From: Pannonibacter indicus
Lineage (GTDB): Bacteria; Pseudomonadota; Alphaproteobacteria; Rhizobiales; Stappiaceae
Assembly (NCBI RefSeq): GCF_001418225.1
Contig: NZ_LIPT01000006.1
Coordinates: 1-64,000 of the forward strand
DNA: 64,000 bases
Direction: 5' to 3'
Shown: positions 1 through 8,587 of the stretch, piece after piece
Layout: each line of letters opens with the position of its first letter
Position numbering within the stretch: the first letter of the stretch is position 1
Made by a program: the position numbers and the translations under genes
Notes under the pieces: generated by a model
Told to the model about the DNA's origin: nothing
The model's input: the letters and a program-made list of their open reading frames with translations, nothing else
Database searches by the model: none

Positions 1-234
1 CGTCAGATCCGCCACCGCCTTGCGAAGCCGTTCGTTCTCCTTCTGGAGATCCTTCAACTGCCGAAGCTGGTCACGGCTCATGCCGCCATATTGCTTACGC
101 CACCGGTAGAACGTCAGCTCGGAAACGCCGATCTGGCGAACGGCATCCGCCATCGCCATGCCTTGGCCGCGCAAAACCTCAACCTGCCGAAGCTTCGTGA
201 CGATCTCGTCGGGCTTGTGTCGCTTGTTTGCCAT
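1..234 (-). CDS. IS3-family transposase OrfA, partial (3' end outside window)
   Basis: The first 78 codons of an IS3-type OrfA, the DNA-binding subunit of the transposase that is normally joined to OrfB by a -1 frameshift. The visible part begins MANKRHKPDEIVTKLRQVEV. It contains a helix-turn-helix around residues 28-52 (including the GVSELTFYRW stretch) and then a charged leucine-zipper-like segment (LKDLQKENERLRKAVADL). The ATG at 234 is preceded by a good GGAGG ribosome site at about 239-243. The frame stays open to the left edge, so it cannot be told whether the element is intact. It has inserted into a chemoreceptor gene. Confidence 0.85.
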   Translation of the reverse strand, partial: MANKRHKPDEIVTKLRQVEVLRGQGMAMADAVRQIGVSELTFYRWRKQYGGMSRDQLRQLKDLQKENERLRKAVADLT

Positions 235-297
235 TGTGGTCCTCCTTCAGGGTCAAAACCATACTTCAAGGTGGACCCGTTCAATGGGGGTGGATCA
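1..297 (-). mobile_element. Terminal part of an IS3-family insertion sequence
   Basis: This is the end of an insertion sequence that continues beyond the left edge of the window. It carries the start of an IS3-type orfA and about 60 bp of noncoding terminus. Read on the minus strand, the element appears to begin with TGATCCACCCCCATTGAACG at about 297-278. That start is placed where the chemoreceptor coding sequence on the other side ends abruptly. The second terminus, the target duplication and orfB lie outside the window, so the group within the family was not fixed and the exact end is inferred. Confidence 0.75.
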
Positions 298-1074
298 CGC
301 ATCCGCATAGACATCGAAGGCGGACTTGTAAGCCGTCATGCTGGTCTCGATCTCGGCCTTCACCTCATTGGGAATATAAGCCCGGCCCAGCATCTTGGTG
401 AACATTGCAAAGGCCGTGTCGAACTCCTCACGCGAACCACCGCCCGAAAGGGTAAACTTGCGCTCGGCAAGCTGCACTTCCATGACCGTACGGACGAGCT
501 TCTCGAAGTCGGAAGCACCACCGAACTTGAGCTCGTCATTGATCCGGTTCTTCGCCTTGTCAGCGAAAGCCGTCAGATCCGCCCGGAGGCCTGAACTGCC
601 GTCAAGGCCGATCTTTTCCTGAATGGCATGCAGCTCCGCGAAAGCACCGCCAATGGCCGAGAGCGTATCCTTCACATCCGCCATTTCGTTGGCGAGCGGC
701 TGAGCGGAAGGCATCGCAGAAATCGAAGAAATGCCGGCGTCTGCCTTGGCGGCCTCGGCCTTGAACCTGTCAAAGACGGCAGTGGACGGAGCAGAGAGAT
801 AGAGCTTTTCCTCGATCTGCATCTGTTTGGCGATACCGGCAAAATCATAGGCCGCGCGTGCCAGGTTGGTGTTCGCTTCGGACGCCCGGAAAGCGTCTTC
901 CACCTTGGACTGGCTCCACCAGAAGGCAGCCCCCACCACCAGCAGGCCCACGGCCGTAATCAGACTGATGGACAAGATCCGCGCACGTACTGTAAGCCCG
1001 TTCGCAGACCGGCCTCCGCCACCGGTTTGTGCAGAAAGGGCCTGTTCTGGAATGGTGTGTGTGTTCCGGATCAT
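295..1074 (-). pseudogene. Methyl-accepting chemotaxis protein, 5' fragment cut by the IS element
   Basis: This fragment encodes the N-terminal 259 residues of a transmembrane chemoreceptor. There is a short cytoplasmic leader, one membrane helix at about residues 30-53 (SISLITAVGLLVVGAAFWWS), and then a helical periplasmic sensing region resembling four-helix or HBM-type ligand domains. The frame ends at a TGA (297-295) that coincides with the terminus of the insertion sequence. The second membrane helix, HAMP domain and methyl-accepting signalling domain are therefore missing here. Normal receptors of this type exceed 500 residues. The product could still be made and inserted in the membrane, but it could not signal to CheA. 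The ligand is unknown. Confidence 0.75.
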
Positions 1075-1241
1075 TCAGACGCTCCCCATCAGGTGACAGC
1101 CACTACACGCTGGCTCAATATTCTTAACAGCAAGAGCCGTTAATGCGGGCTGAATACACCTCTAGGAACAGGCGCCTTTGCCGATTAAATTTTCACCACG
1201 CATGCTCTTATCGGTATCACACACCGCAACCCGGCAGACAT

Positions 1242-2120
1242 ATGTCTACACAAGCACAAAAACTCGCCCCAATTGCATTCATTTCACTTTGGTCAACCGG
1301 ATTTATCGGCTCCAAACTCGGAGCACCGTACATTGAACCCTTCGCTTTTTTGGCTTTGAGATATGCTTTCGCCGTTCCGTTGCTGATTAGCCTTGGTGTT
1401 TTGCTGGGCTCCGGCCGGTACCTGCCGGTGAAAACCGCGATTCACTGCATGGTCACCGGCACTCTTGTGCACGGCATCTATCTGGGCGGTGTGTTCTGGG
1501 CCATCCGGCAGGGTCTGCCCGCAGGTGCAGCGGCGCTGATGGTCGGCTTGCAGCCGGTTGTGACGGCATTGGCGGCCGGCTGGCTATTGAAAGAACAGAT
1601 CACCTGGCGCCACTGGCTGGGCTTTGCCGGTGGCTCTGCCGGCCTTCTCCTGGTGCTGCTGCCCAAGCTTGGCGAAGCGGCCTCCGGCATCACCTCCGTT
1701 ACCGTCTCCGTCATGCTGGTGTCCGTCATCGCCATCAGCCTGGGCACGGTCTACCAGAAGCGCTTCGTGCAGGGCGCAGACCACGTGACCGGCACCACCT
1801 GGCAATATGCCGGCGCATTGCTCTTCACGGTGCCGCTGACCTTCACCGAAACCTGGGAGATCACCTGGTCGCCCCAGCTCATTTTCGCCATGGCCTGGCT
1901 TGTGCTGGTGCTGTCCATCGGCGCCATCCTTTTGCTGATGTACATGATCCGGACCGGATCGGCTGCGGAAGTCGGCTCCCTGTTCTATCTGGTGCCCGCC
2001 GCCACCACGCTGGAAAGCTATTTCCTGTTTGGCGAAACGCTCACCCTTGTCCAGATCGCAGGCATGGTGCTGATCATGGCGGCGATCCTGTTCATCCGCC
2101 GGAAGCCCCGTCCGGCGTGA
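1242..2120 (+). CDS. EamA/DMT-family transporter (RhaT/YdcZ-like exporter)
   Basis: An inner-membrane protein of 292 residues with about ten hydrophobic helices arranged as two EamA repeats, the usual size and layout of the drug/metabolite transporter superfamily. The start MSTQAQKLAPIAFISLWSTG is typical of the family, including the conserved W-S-x-G-F segment in helix 1, so I place the start at 1242 rather than at 1143, where the frame first opens. Members export small metabolites such as amino acids, but the substrate cannot be read from sequence. Its end overlaps the end of the convergent YihY/BrkB gene by 29 bp. Confidence 0.85.
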   Translation: MSTQAQKLAPIAFISLWSTGFIGSKLGAPYIEPFAFLALRYAFAVPLLISLGVLLGSGRYLPVKTAIHCMVTGTLVHGIYLGGVFWAIRQGLPAGAAALMVGLQPVVTALAAGWLLKEQITWRHWLGFAGGSAGLLLVLLPKLGEAASGITSVTVSVMLVSVIAISLGTVYQKRFVQGADHVTGTTWQYAGALLFTVPLTFTETWEITWSPQLIFAMAWLVLVLSIGAILLLMYMIRTGSAAEVGSLFYLVPAATTLESYFLFGETLTLVQIAGMVLIMAAILFIRRKPRPA

Positions 2121-2985
2121 CCCGGCGCGCCGCCCTGCGCTGCGCCAGCGTCCTCTGGCGCAGGATGGCGGCATTCAGCTCACCGCCGATCAGCAGCAGC
2201 ACGGCAAGAATGTAGAGAAAGACCAGCGCCGACATGACGCCGGCCAGACCGGCATAGGTGGAGACGTAATCCGCGTAGCCCGCCAGATACCAGCCGAAGA
2301 CCGTGCCGGACGCCACCCAGAGCACCAGCGTCAGCACCACCCCCGGCAGCGCATCCATCATGCTGCGGCGCCCGGCCGGGAGCAGCCAGTGAATGGCATA
2401 AAGGCCGGCAAAGCCGAGGAAACCGGCGATGACATAGCGGGTCAGGTGCAGTTCCTGGAAGACTTCCGCCAGCCCCGGAAACCACTTGAGGGCCGCCGAC
2501 AGGACCAGAGGTGCCAGCACCACGAGAAAGGTGAAGGCAATCAACGCCACCGAACCCAGGATCACGATCAGGATCGCCTGCAGCCGCAACCAGATGAAGG
2601 ACCGTGTCTCCCGCACCCGGTAGGCCCGGTTGAGTGCCAGCCGCACCGCGCTGACCCCGTTGGAGGCAAACCACAGGGCCGCCACGGCGCCAAAGGTCAG
2701 GAGGTCACCACGGCGGACCGTCAGCACCTTGTTGATCTCATCAGCGACAGGGGCCGCCACACTCTCCGGCCAGGCATCAAAAATCAGCGCCGAGACCTGA
2801 TCGGCCACGCCCGAGAGCCCCAGAAAACCGGTGAGGGCGGCGATGAAGATCAGGAACGGGAACAGCGCCAGCAGCGTCGACAGCGCCACATGGCTGGCCA
2901 TGGCCCAGCCATCATCCGTATTGAAATGGCTGACCGCATCCCACAGGACGCGGAAGCTGGCGGGCAGAGACTTTATCAGTTTCAT
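2092..2985 (-). CDS. YihY/virulence factor BrkB family membrane protein
   Basis: A membrane protein of 297 residues with about six transmembrane helices, matching the YihY/BrkB family. Family hallmarks seen are the early AMASHVALSTLLALFPFLIF segment and the central GVSAVRLALNRAYRVRE segment. These proteins were once called ribonuclease BN by error; the molecular function is unsettled. The start MKLIKSLPASFRVLWDAV at 2985 is preferred over an upstream in-frame codon at 3084 because family members begin here and the extra residues overlap the promoter region of the divergent gene. The C-terminus is arginine-rich (RQRTLAQRRAARRV). Confidence 0.85.
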   Translation of the reverse strand: MKLIKSLPASFRVLWDAVSHFNTDDGWAMASHVALSTLLALFPFLIFIAALTGFLGLSGVADQVSALIFDAWPESVAAPVADEINKVLTVRRGDLLTFGAVAALWFASNGVSAVRLALNRAYRVRETRSFIWLRLQAILIVILGSVALIAFTFLVVLAPLVLSAALKWFPGLAEVFQELHLTRYVIAGFLGFAGLYAIHWLLPAGRRSMMDALPGVVLTLVLWVASGTVFGWYLAGYADYVSTYAGLAGVMSALVFLYILAVLLLIGGELNAAILRQRTLAQRRAARRVTPDGASGG

Positions 2986-3155
2986 ATCCCCGATGTGGCC
3001 CGTTTGGCGTGCAGGCGTCAAGCCCATGCTGCCTTTGCGGCACTGTCTGCTTGGCCGAAAGGCGTAGAGCTGTGGCCTCGACAAAGCCGCAGGTGCAGCG
3101 CAACATGCTTTCCAGAATGCGACGCAACAAACAACAAATGCAAAGGGACGGACGG

Positions 3156-4862
3156 ATGGGCATGGCTCTGGGACAAAAGACAGCCAGTGGGGCAGCCGGT
3201 GAGGACAGTGCAGTGGAACATCTGTTTGCGCAAACGGGAGAGGCCGTAGCCGCGCTGGACACCCTGCTGGATGCCGCCACCCGCGCCGTGCGGGCGAAGG
3301 TGGCGGACGGCAAGGGCCTGTCTGCGGAAGCCATGGACCGGCACCAGCATGCCACCCACGGGCTCGCCTGGCTTGCGACCTATGTGGAAGCCCTGCGGCA
3401 AATGGATGCCTATGGCCAGCGCCTGCGGACGGAAGGGCGCCTCGGACGCCTTGAGGAACTGATCCTCCGCCTCGGCTTCAGCGAATATCTGGCGCAGGTC
3501 CTCGGCGGCATCCCCATGAACCAGGGCGAGTTCATCCGCCTTGCCAGCCTCGGCCTAGGCGAGGCGGACACCGCCGCCCTGCGGTCCTGTTCTGCCGGGC
3601 TGATTGCGCAGGGCTCCAGTCCGGAGCTGCGGGCAGAACTTGCAGAGCTCGTCCGTCATCAGGAAGGCCATTCGATTTTCGGCGACAGCGGCCTTGATGA
3701 AACGCTGGAGCAAATCCGCAGCGAAATGCGCCGCTTTGCTGATGACAAGGTGAGCCCCCATGCACATCAGTGGCACCTCGACAACGACTATATCCCGCTC
3801 GACGTCATCAATCAGATGGCGGAACTCGGCGTCTTTGGCCTGACCATTCCGGAGGAATACGGCGGGATGGGCCTTGGCAAGCAGAGCATGGTTGTCGTCT
3901 CGGAGGAGCTCTCCCGCGCCTATATCGGCGTCGGCTCGCTCGGCACCCGCTCGGAAATTGCCGCAGAGCTGATCCTGTGCGGCGGCACCGAAGAGCAGAA
4001 GGCGCACTGGCTGCCAAAGATCGCCTCGGGCGAGATCCTGCCCACCGCCGTTTTCACCGAACCCAACACCGGCTCCGACCTTGCCTCGCTGCGCACCCGT
4101 GCCGTGAAGGAAGGGGACGTGTGGAAGGTTTCCGGCAACAAGACCTGGATCACTCACCCGGTGCGCGCCGACATCATGACGCTTCTGGCCCGCACCAATC
4201 CGGATGAGCCGGGCTACAAGGGCCTGTCCATGTTCATCGCCGAGAAGCCGCGCGGCACGGATGAGGACCCCTTCCCTGCGCCCGGCATGTCCGGCGGCGA
4301 GATCGAGGTGCTCGGCTACCGGGGCATGAAGGAATACGAGATCGCCTTTGACGGCTTCGAGGTGAAGGCGGAAAATCTGCTTGGCGGCGAGACCGGTCAG
4401 GGCTTCAAGCAGCTGATGCAGACGTTCGAGGGTGCCCGCATCCAGACCGCCGCCCGCGCGCTGGGGGTTGCGCAGGCCGCACTCGACCTCGGGCTTCGCT
4501 ATGCGCAGGAGCGCATCCAGTTCGGCAAGCCTCTGATCAGCTTTCCGCGCGTTTCCGACAAGCTGGCGCTGATGGCGGCCGAACTGATGCTGGCCCGCCA
4601 GCTGACCTATTTCTCCGCCGCCGAGAAGGACTCCGGCCGCCGCTGCGATCTGGAAGCGGGCATGGCCAAGCTGCTGGGCGCGCGCGTGGCCTGGGCAGCG
4701 GCGGACAATGCCCTGCAGATCCACGGCGGCAATGGCTTTGCGCTGGAGTATCAGATTTCCCGCGTGCTCTGCGACGCCCGCATCCTCAACATCTTCGAGG
4801 GTGCGGCGGAAATCCAGGCCCAGGTGATCGCCCGGCGCTTGCTGGAAACCCGGGCGCTCTGA
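3156..4862 (+). CDS. mcd: (2S)-methylsuccinyl-CoA dehydrogenase (acyl-CoA dehydrogenase family)
   Basis: An FAD-dependent acyl-CoA dehydrogenase of 568 residues. It has an N-terminal helical extension of about 170 residues before the ordinary dehydrogenase core. The extension (HGLAWLATYVEALRQM, then FSEYLAQVLGGIPMNQGE) is characteristic of Mcd, which oxidises (2S)-methylsuccinyl-CoA to mesaconyl-CoA in the ethylmalonyl-CoA pathway for acetyl-CoA assimilation. The core shows the FAD/substrate segment TAVFTEPNTGSDLASLRTRA and a C-terminal catalytic-glutamate region (ILNIFEGAAEIQ). No other gene of the pathway is adjacent. I start at 3156 (MGMALGQKT) after an AAGGGAC-like ribosome site; the ATG at 3162 is also possible. 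An AidB-like or other dehydrogenase is less likely. Confidence 0.85.
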   Translation: MGMALGQKTASGAAGEDSAVEHLFAQTGEAVAALDTLLDAATRAVRAKVADGKGLSAEAMDRHQHATHGLAWLATYVEALRQMDAYGQRLRTEGRLGRLEELILRLGFSEYLAQVLGGIPMNQGEFIRLASLGLGEADTAALRSCSAGLIAQGSSPELRAELAELVRHQEGHSIFGDSGLDETLEQIRSEMRRFADDKVSPHAHQWHLDNDYIPLDVINQMAELGVFGLTIPEEYGGMGLGKQSMVVVSEELSRAYIGVGSLGTRSEIAAELILCGGTEEQKAHWLPKIASGEILPTAVFTEPNTGSDLASLRTRAVKEGDVWKVSGNKTWITHPVRADIMTLLARTNPDEPGYKGLSMFIAEKPRGTDEDPFPAPGMSGGEIEVLGYRGMKEYEIAFDGFEVKAENLLGGETGQGFKQLMQTFEGARIQTAARALGVAQAALDLGLRYAQERIQFGKPLISFPRVSDKLALMAAELMLARQLTYFSAAEKDSGRRCDLEAGMAKLLGARVAWAAADNALQIHGGNGFALEYQISRVLCDARILNIFEGAAEIQAQVIARRLLETRAL

Positions 4863-4962
4863 CGGGCGTCCGGCTGCCATCCCTTGAGGCTGCAGCGCGG
4901 CGCCACCATATTCTGTCCGTAGCCGGCAAGCACAAGAAGCACCGGCTGCGGAGAGGATGGCC

Positions 4963-5352
4963 ATGACGCATCATACCGAAGCACCCGGCTTTGATCCGGA
5001 AATCCTTGGGCCGGAGCTGGGCACGGACGAGCAGAAGTCACGCCGTGTCCGCGAAAAGCTGCTGGAGACGCTGCGCAAGGCGGCCCGGCAGGTGCCCTTC
5101 ATGGAAGATGTGGTGGCCGCCTATTTCTGTGCGCTTGATCCGGCAACCCCGCGCAAGGTGCGCGCCACGCTGCTGGCGGCGCTGGCCTATTTCGTCCTGC
5201 CGCTGGACCTGGTGCCGGATTTCATCCTCGGTATCGGCTTTGGCGACGATGCCACCGTGCTGATGGGCGCCATCGCGATGGTGCGTGCCCATATGCGGCC
5301 GGAACATACCGAGGCTGCGAAAGACGTTCTCGCCGGCAACAGGCCGCTCTGA
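4963..5352 (+). CDS. YkvA/DUF1232 family small membrane protein
   Basis: A 129-residue protein with the DUF1232 signature: a helical N-terminal part (KAARQVPFMEDVVAAYFCAL) followed by the hydrophobic core AALAYFVLPLDLVPDFI and a glycine-acidic turn (GIGFGDDATVL). The biochemical role of this widespread family is not known; a membrane-associated function is usually assumed. The ATG at 4963 is chosen over 4957 because the GAGAGG ribosome site (4951-4956) lies six bases before it but directly abuts the earlier codon. It lies 100 bp after mcd in the same direction, which may or may not mean cotranscription. Confidence 0.8.
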   Translation: MTHHTEAPGFDPEILGPELGTDEQKSRRVREKLLETLRKAARQVPFMEDVVAAYFCALDPATPRKVRATLLAALAYFVLPLDLVPDFILGIGFGDDATVLMGAIAMVRAHMRPEHTEAAKDVLAGNRPL

Positions 5353-5376
5353 TCCGGACGGAACTTCAAAGCAGTC

Positions 5377-5829
5377 TCAGCCCGGCCTGTCGGCCGTGCT
5401 TCTCCAGCAGCCGGATGTGCGCCCGGCAATCACCCAGTAGATGATGCCGCCGGTAAAGCCGGAGGCCAGCGCCACCGTGGTGCCCGGCAGCCACCCGCTG
5501 CGGCCATTGGCGGCGAGGCTGCCGTCCCTCATGATCCAGAGCCCGGCCGCGATCAGCCCCGCCAGCCCCACATGATAGACGATGCTGCGCAGCCGCAGCA
5601 CTTCGGCAAGAGCGATGGCGATGAAAGAGGGCGCGAAGGCAAGCGCCCCCAGAAAGGCCGCAGAGACGAGCGCCGTGCCGGTGACCGCACCGGCCATCAC
5701 CGGGTCCTGCTGCGCAAACACATCCCGGAAAAAGCCGAAGGCCAGAAAGCCCGCCGCCCCCAGCAGCCCCAAAATGAAACCGGTCACCGCCTTGACCACC
5801 TGCAGCACCAGCAAACCGCCGTCAATCAT
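5377..5829 (-). CDS. Hypothetical four-helix membrane protein
   Basis: A 150-residue protein with about four transmembrane helices: LLVLQVVKAVTGFILGLLGA near residues 5-24, a segment near residues 45-70, VGLAGLIAAGLWIM near 87-100, and TTVALASGFTGGIIYWVIAG near 117-136. The short tail is polar. I do not recognise a named family or any catalytic motif. The neighbours (YkvA-like protein convergent, cyclic phosphodiesterase 80 bp upstream on the same strand) do not suggest a role. Codon pattern and base composition resemble the flanking genes, which supports it being a real gene. Confidence 0.6.
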   Translation of the reverse strand: MIDGGLLVLQVVKAVTGFILGLLGAAGFLAFGFFRDVFAQQDPVMAGAVTGTALVSAAFLGALAFAPSFIAIALAEVLRLRSIVYHVGLAGLIAAGLWIMRDGSLAANGRSGWLPGTTVALASGFTGGIIYWVIAGRTSGCWRSTADRPG

Positions 5830-5909
5830 GCTTTCTGCCCCTGCCTGAAACCGGTCCCAGCCTGCCGCGCCAACTGGCCCGTTTCAAGGCAGGCCAATTG
5901 CCCCACCCT

Positions 5910-6446
5910 TTACGCGGCCAGCGGAAAGGCTTCCTCGACAAGATAGGGTCCGCCGCCGATGCTGGCACGGGAGGAGAACAGGACAAAGCGCCCGGCAAGG
6001 AAAGTTGGTGCCTGAAAACTGCCGCGCTCCGTCAGCCAGCGGGCAACATCGGCGTTGCTGGCCGTCTTGCAGCGGGCAATCGTGACATGCGGCATGTACT
6101 TGCGCCGCTCCGGCGGCAGCCCCAGCCGCTGCAGGATACGCTCCTGCTCAGCCTGAAGCTCGGCCAGCTGGGCGGACGGCTCCACCCGCGCCCAGATGGA
6201 ATGCGGCTTACCATTGCCGAAGGAGCCAAGGCCATTGAGCCGGATTTCGATCGGGTCCCGCCGGATGCGCGACAGGGCATCGGCCACCTCGTCAGCCGTG
6301 CGGTCATCGATATCGCCGATGAAGCGCAGGGTGATGTGGTAGTTTTCGGGATCAATCCAGCGGGCGCCCCGCAGGCCTCCGCGGAGCATGGACAGGTGCA
6401 GGCCGGTTTGGGCCGGAATTTCGAGACCTGTAAACAATCGCGGCAT
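5910..6446 (-). CDS. thpR: RNA 2',3'-cyclic phosphodiesterase (ThpR/LigT family)
   Basis: A 178-residue 2H-phosphoesterase that opens 2',3'-cyclic phosphate ends of RNA to 2'-phosphates; family members also show some tRNA ligase activity in vitro. Both hallmark H-x-T/S motifs are present: YHITLRFIGD near residue 38 and MPHVTIARCK near residue 121. The N-terminus MPRLFTGLEIPAQTG is typical of the family (R-L-F-x-G-L-x-x-P), so I use the ATG at 6446, preceded by a GAGGG ribosome site, rather than an upstream in-frame start at 6638. It is cytoplasmic and probably monocistronic. Confidence 0.88.
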   Translation of the reverse strand: MPRLFTGLEIPAQTGLHLSMLRGGLRGARWIDPENYHITLRFIGDIDDRTADEVADALSRIRRDPIEIRLNGLGSFGNGKPHSIWARVEPSAQLAELQAEQERILQRLGLPPERRKYMPHVTIARCKTASNADVARWLTERGSFQAPTFLAGRFVLFSSRASIGGGPYLVEEAFPLAA

Positions 6447-6643
6447 CGGGCAACCCTCCGCTGTCGCTGGTCCCTCCATCAGGGGACATCTTGCCGCACT
6501 GCGCAAGGAAATTCGCAAAGGCCTTGAAAAGACGGGGCTTTGCGCTCCCGAAATGAAGCGCGGCGCAAAACGCGCCGCACAAGCTGTTGATTCGCAGGCT
6601 CTCCCTGCCCTTGCGGCAGCCATGTCACAGGCCATCACACAGA

Positions 6644-7696
6644 TCAGGGCGAGGTGTTGCCATGCATCTGGTGCAGCAGGTCGATCTTGTCGATCAGCTC
6701 CGGCGAAAGCTTCAGATCCGCCGCACCGATGGCCACCTGCAGCTGCGCCATGGAGGTGGCACCGATGATCACCGAGGTCATGAAGCTGCGGGTCAGCGGG
6801 AAGGCGATGGCCAGCTGCGCCGGATCCATGCCGGCCGACCGGGCCAGCTCCACATAGGCGCGGATGGCTTCTTCGGCGCCCGGCTTCTCATAGCGCTGCA
6901 GCCGGTTGTAGAGCTGCTTGCGCGATCCGGCAGGCAGCGCGCCATCCAGATACTTGCCCGTCAGTGTGCCTTGCGCCAGCGGCGAATAGCCGAGCAGGCC
7001 GACATCCTCGCGTAAGGAGACTTCGGCCAGCCCCGTGTCGAAGGTGCGGTTCAGCATGTTGTAGGCGTTCTGGATCGACACCGGCCGGGCAAGGCCTTCG
7101 GTCTCGGCCAGCTTCAGATAGGTCATCGTGCCCCAGGCGCTTTCGTTCGACAGGCCGATGTGCCGAACCTTGCCTTCCTTGACGAGTTCAGTCAGCGCCG
7201 CCAGCGTTTCGGCAATCGGCGTCTCGTCCGCAGCCGGCACTGGATCGTTCCAGCGGGTGGGGTTGGAGCCGAAGCCGGGGACCGTCCGGTCCGGCCAGTG
7301 CACCTGATAGAGATCGACGTAATCGGTCTGCAGGTTGTTCAGGCTGCGCTCGATCGCCTCACGGATCTGCGGGCGGGTGAGGCGCACCTCTTCACCAGAC
7401 TTGCGGTAATAGGTGCTGTCCGAACGGCCCGCCACCTTGGTGGCCAGAACAATCTTGTCCCGGTTGCCGCGCGCCTTCAGCCAGGTGCCGATGATGCGCT
7501 CGGTCCGCCCCTGCGTCTCGCCGCTGGGCGGGATCGGATACATCTCGGCGGTGTCGAAGAAGTTGACGCCATGGTCCAGCGCATAGTCGAGCTGGGCATG
7601 GCCTTCAGCTTCCGTGTTCTGCTCGCCAAAGGTCATAGTGCCAAGGCAGATCGAGCTGACCATGATATCCGTGCGGCCAAGACGGCGTTGATCCAT
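6644..7696 (-). CDS. Aldo/keto reductase, Tas-like
   Basis: A 350-residue NADPH-dependent aldo/keto reductase of the (beta/alpha)8 barrel type, close in length and motifs to Tas of E. coli. The catalytic tetrad is visible: Asp and Tyr in FFDTAEMYPIP, Lys in IVLATKV, and His in LYQVHWPD. The insertion RSDSTYYRKSGEEVRLTR is typical of Tas-type members. The natural substrate is not predictable; such enzymes reduce sugar or xenobiotic aldehydes and ketones. The gene stands alone between thpR and tesA, both also on the minus strand but separated by gaps of about 90-200 bp. Confidence 0.85.
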   Translation of the reverse strand: MDQRRLGRTDIMVSSICLGTMTFGEQNTEAEGHAQLDYALDHGVNFFDTAEMYPIPPSGETQGRTERIIGTWLKARGNRDKIVLATKVAGRSDSTYYRKSGEEVRLTRPQIREAIERSLNNLQTDYVDLYQVHWPDRTVPGFGSNPTRWNDPVPAADETPIAETLAALTELVKEGKVRHIGLSNESAWGTMTYLKLAETEGLARPVSIQNAYNMLNRTFDTGLAEVSLREDVGLLGYSPLAQGTLTGKYLDGALPAGSRKQLYNRLQRYEKPGAEEAIRAYVELARSAGMDPAQLAIAFPLTRSFMTSVIIGATSMAQLQVAIGAADLKLSPELIDKIDLLHQMHGNTSP

Positions 7697-7788
7697 CGGA
7701 ACATCCTTCGTGTTTCGAAAGGTCTTTGTTCAAGACAATTTGACAGGCGCGGCGAACCGCGAAAGGCGGGACCCGGCGGGGCAGAAGG

Positions 7789-8430
7789 TTATTTCTGCCG
7801 GGCGCGGGCAACGAGATCCTGCACGAGAGGTAGCACATTGGCAACGATGACCGAAACCCCTTCCCCCGTGGGGTGCATGCCGTCAGCCAGATTGAGTTCC
7901 GGCCTCATCGCCACACCTTCGAGGAAGAAAGGATAGAGCAGCGCATCGTGGGCCTTTGCCACGTCCGCGAAGATCGGGTCGAAGGCAGCGGCATAATCCT
8001 CGCCCAGATTGCGCGGCGCCATCATGCCGGCCACCAGTACTTCGGCACCCCGCTCCCGCAGGCGGGAGACGATGGCTTCGATATTCTTGCGGGTGGCAGC
8101 CGGATCAATGCCGCGCAGGGCGTCGTTGGCGCCCAGTTCCACGATCACCGCATCCGCATCCGGCGGCACCGACCAGTCGAGCCGCGACAGGCCGCCGGAG
8201 GAGGTATCACCGGAGACACCCGCGTTGATCACGGTGACGTTCTCACCCCTTTCCTTCAGCGCCTTTTCCAGTTGCACCGGAAAGGCCTCATCAGGGGCGA
8301 GCTGATAGCCCGCCGACAGGCTGTCCCCGAGGACAACAATCTTCACAGCTGCGTCATTGGCAAGCGCATGGCCAGAAGAAAGGCTTGCAGACACCGCAAT
8401 TGCGACAAACAGATACACAAACTTGAACAT
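7789..8430 (-). CDS. tesA: Arylesterase / acyl-CoA thioesterase I (GDSL family)
   Basis: A periplasmic SGNH hydrolase of 213 residues. It has a signal peptide (about residues 1-24, VYLFVAIAVSASLSSGHALA) and the four blocks of the family: catalytic Ser37 in GDSLSAGY, Gly in INAGVSGDTSSGG, Asn in ELGANDALRG, and the Asp-His pair in DGMHPTGEG near the C-terminus. Such enzymes hydrolyse acyl-CoA, lysophospholipid or aryl esters. The start at 8430 gives a clean signal peptide; a longer frame from 8544 would add an improbable leader. It is divergent from a YbbA/YbbP ABC system, the same partnership seen for tesA in E. coli and many other proteobacteria. Confidence 0.87.
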   Translation of the reverse strand: MFKFVYLFVAIAVSASLSSGHALANDAAVKIVVLGDSLSAGYQLAPDEAFPVQLEKALKERGENVTVINAGVSGDTSSGGLSRLDWSVPPDADAVIVELGANDALRGIDPAATRKNIEAIVSRLRERGAEVLVAGMMAPRNLGEDYAAAFDPIFADVAKAHDALLYPFFLEGVAMRPELNLADGMHPTGEGVSVIVANVLPLVQDLVARARQK

Positions 8431-8587
8431 GGCGGTCTGGATCACTCCGTGACAGGGCCCCATATGCACCCGAAACCCGCAGGTTGCGGGACCATACTTT
8501 TCGTTGCCCGATGGGCTGGCACCGCAGTGAAACGGCAGCGGCACCGCGCAGATCTCATCCAGGCACCCAACCTATATAGGGTCACAC

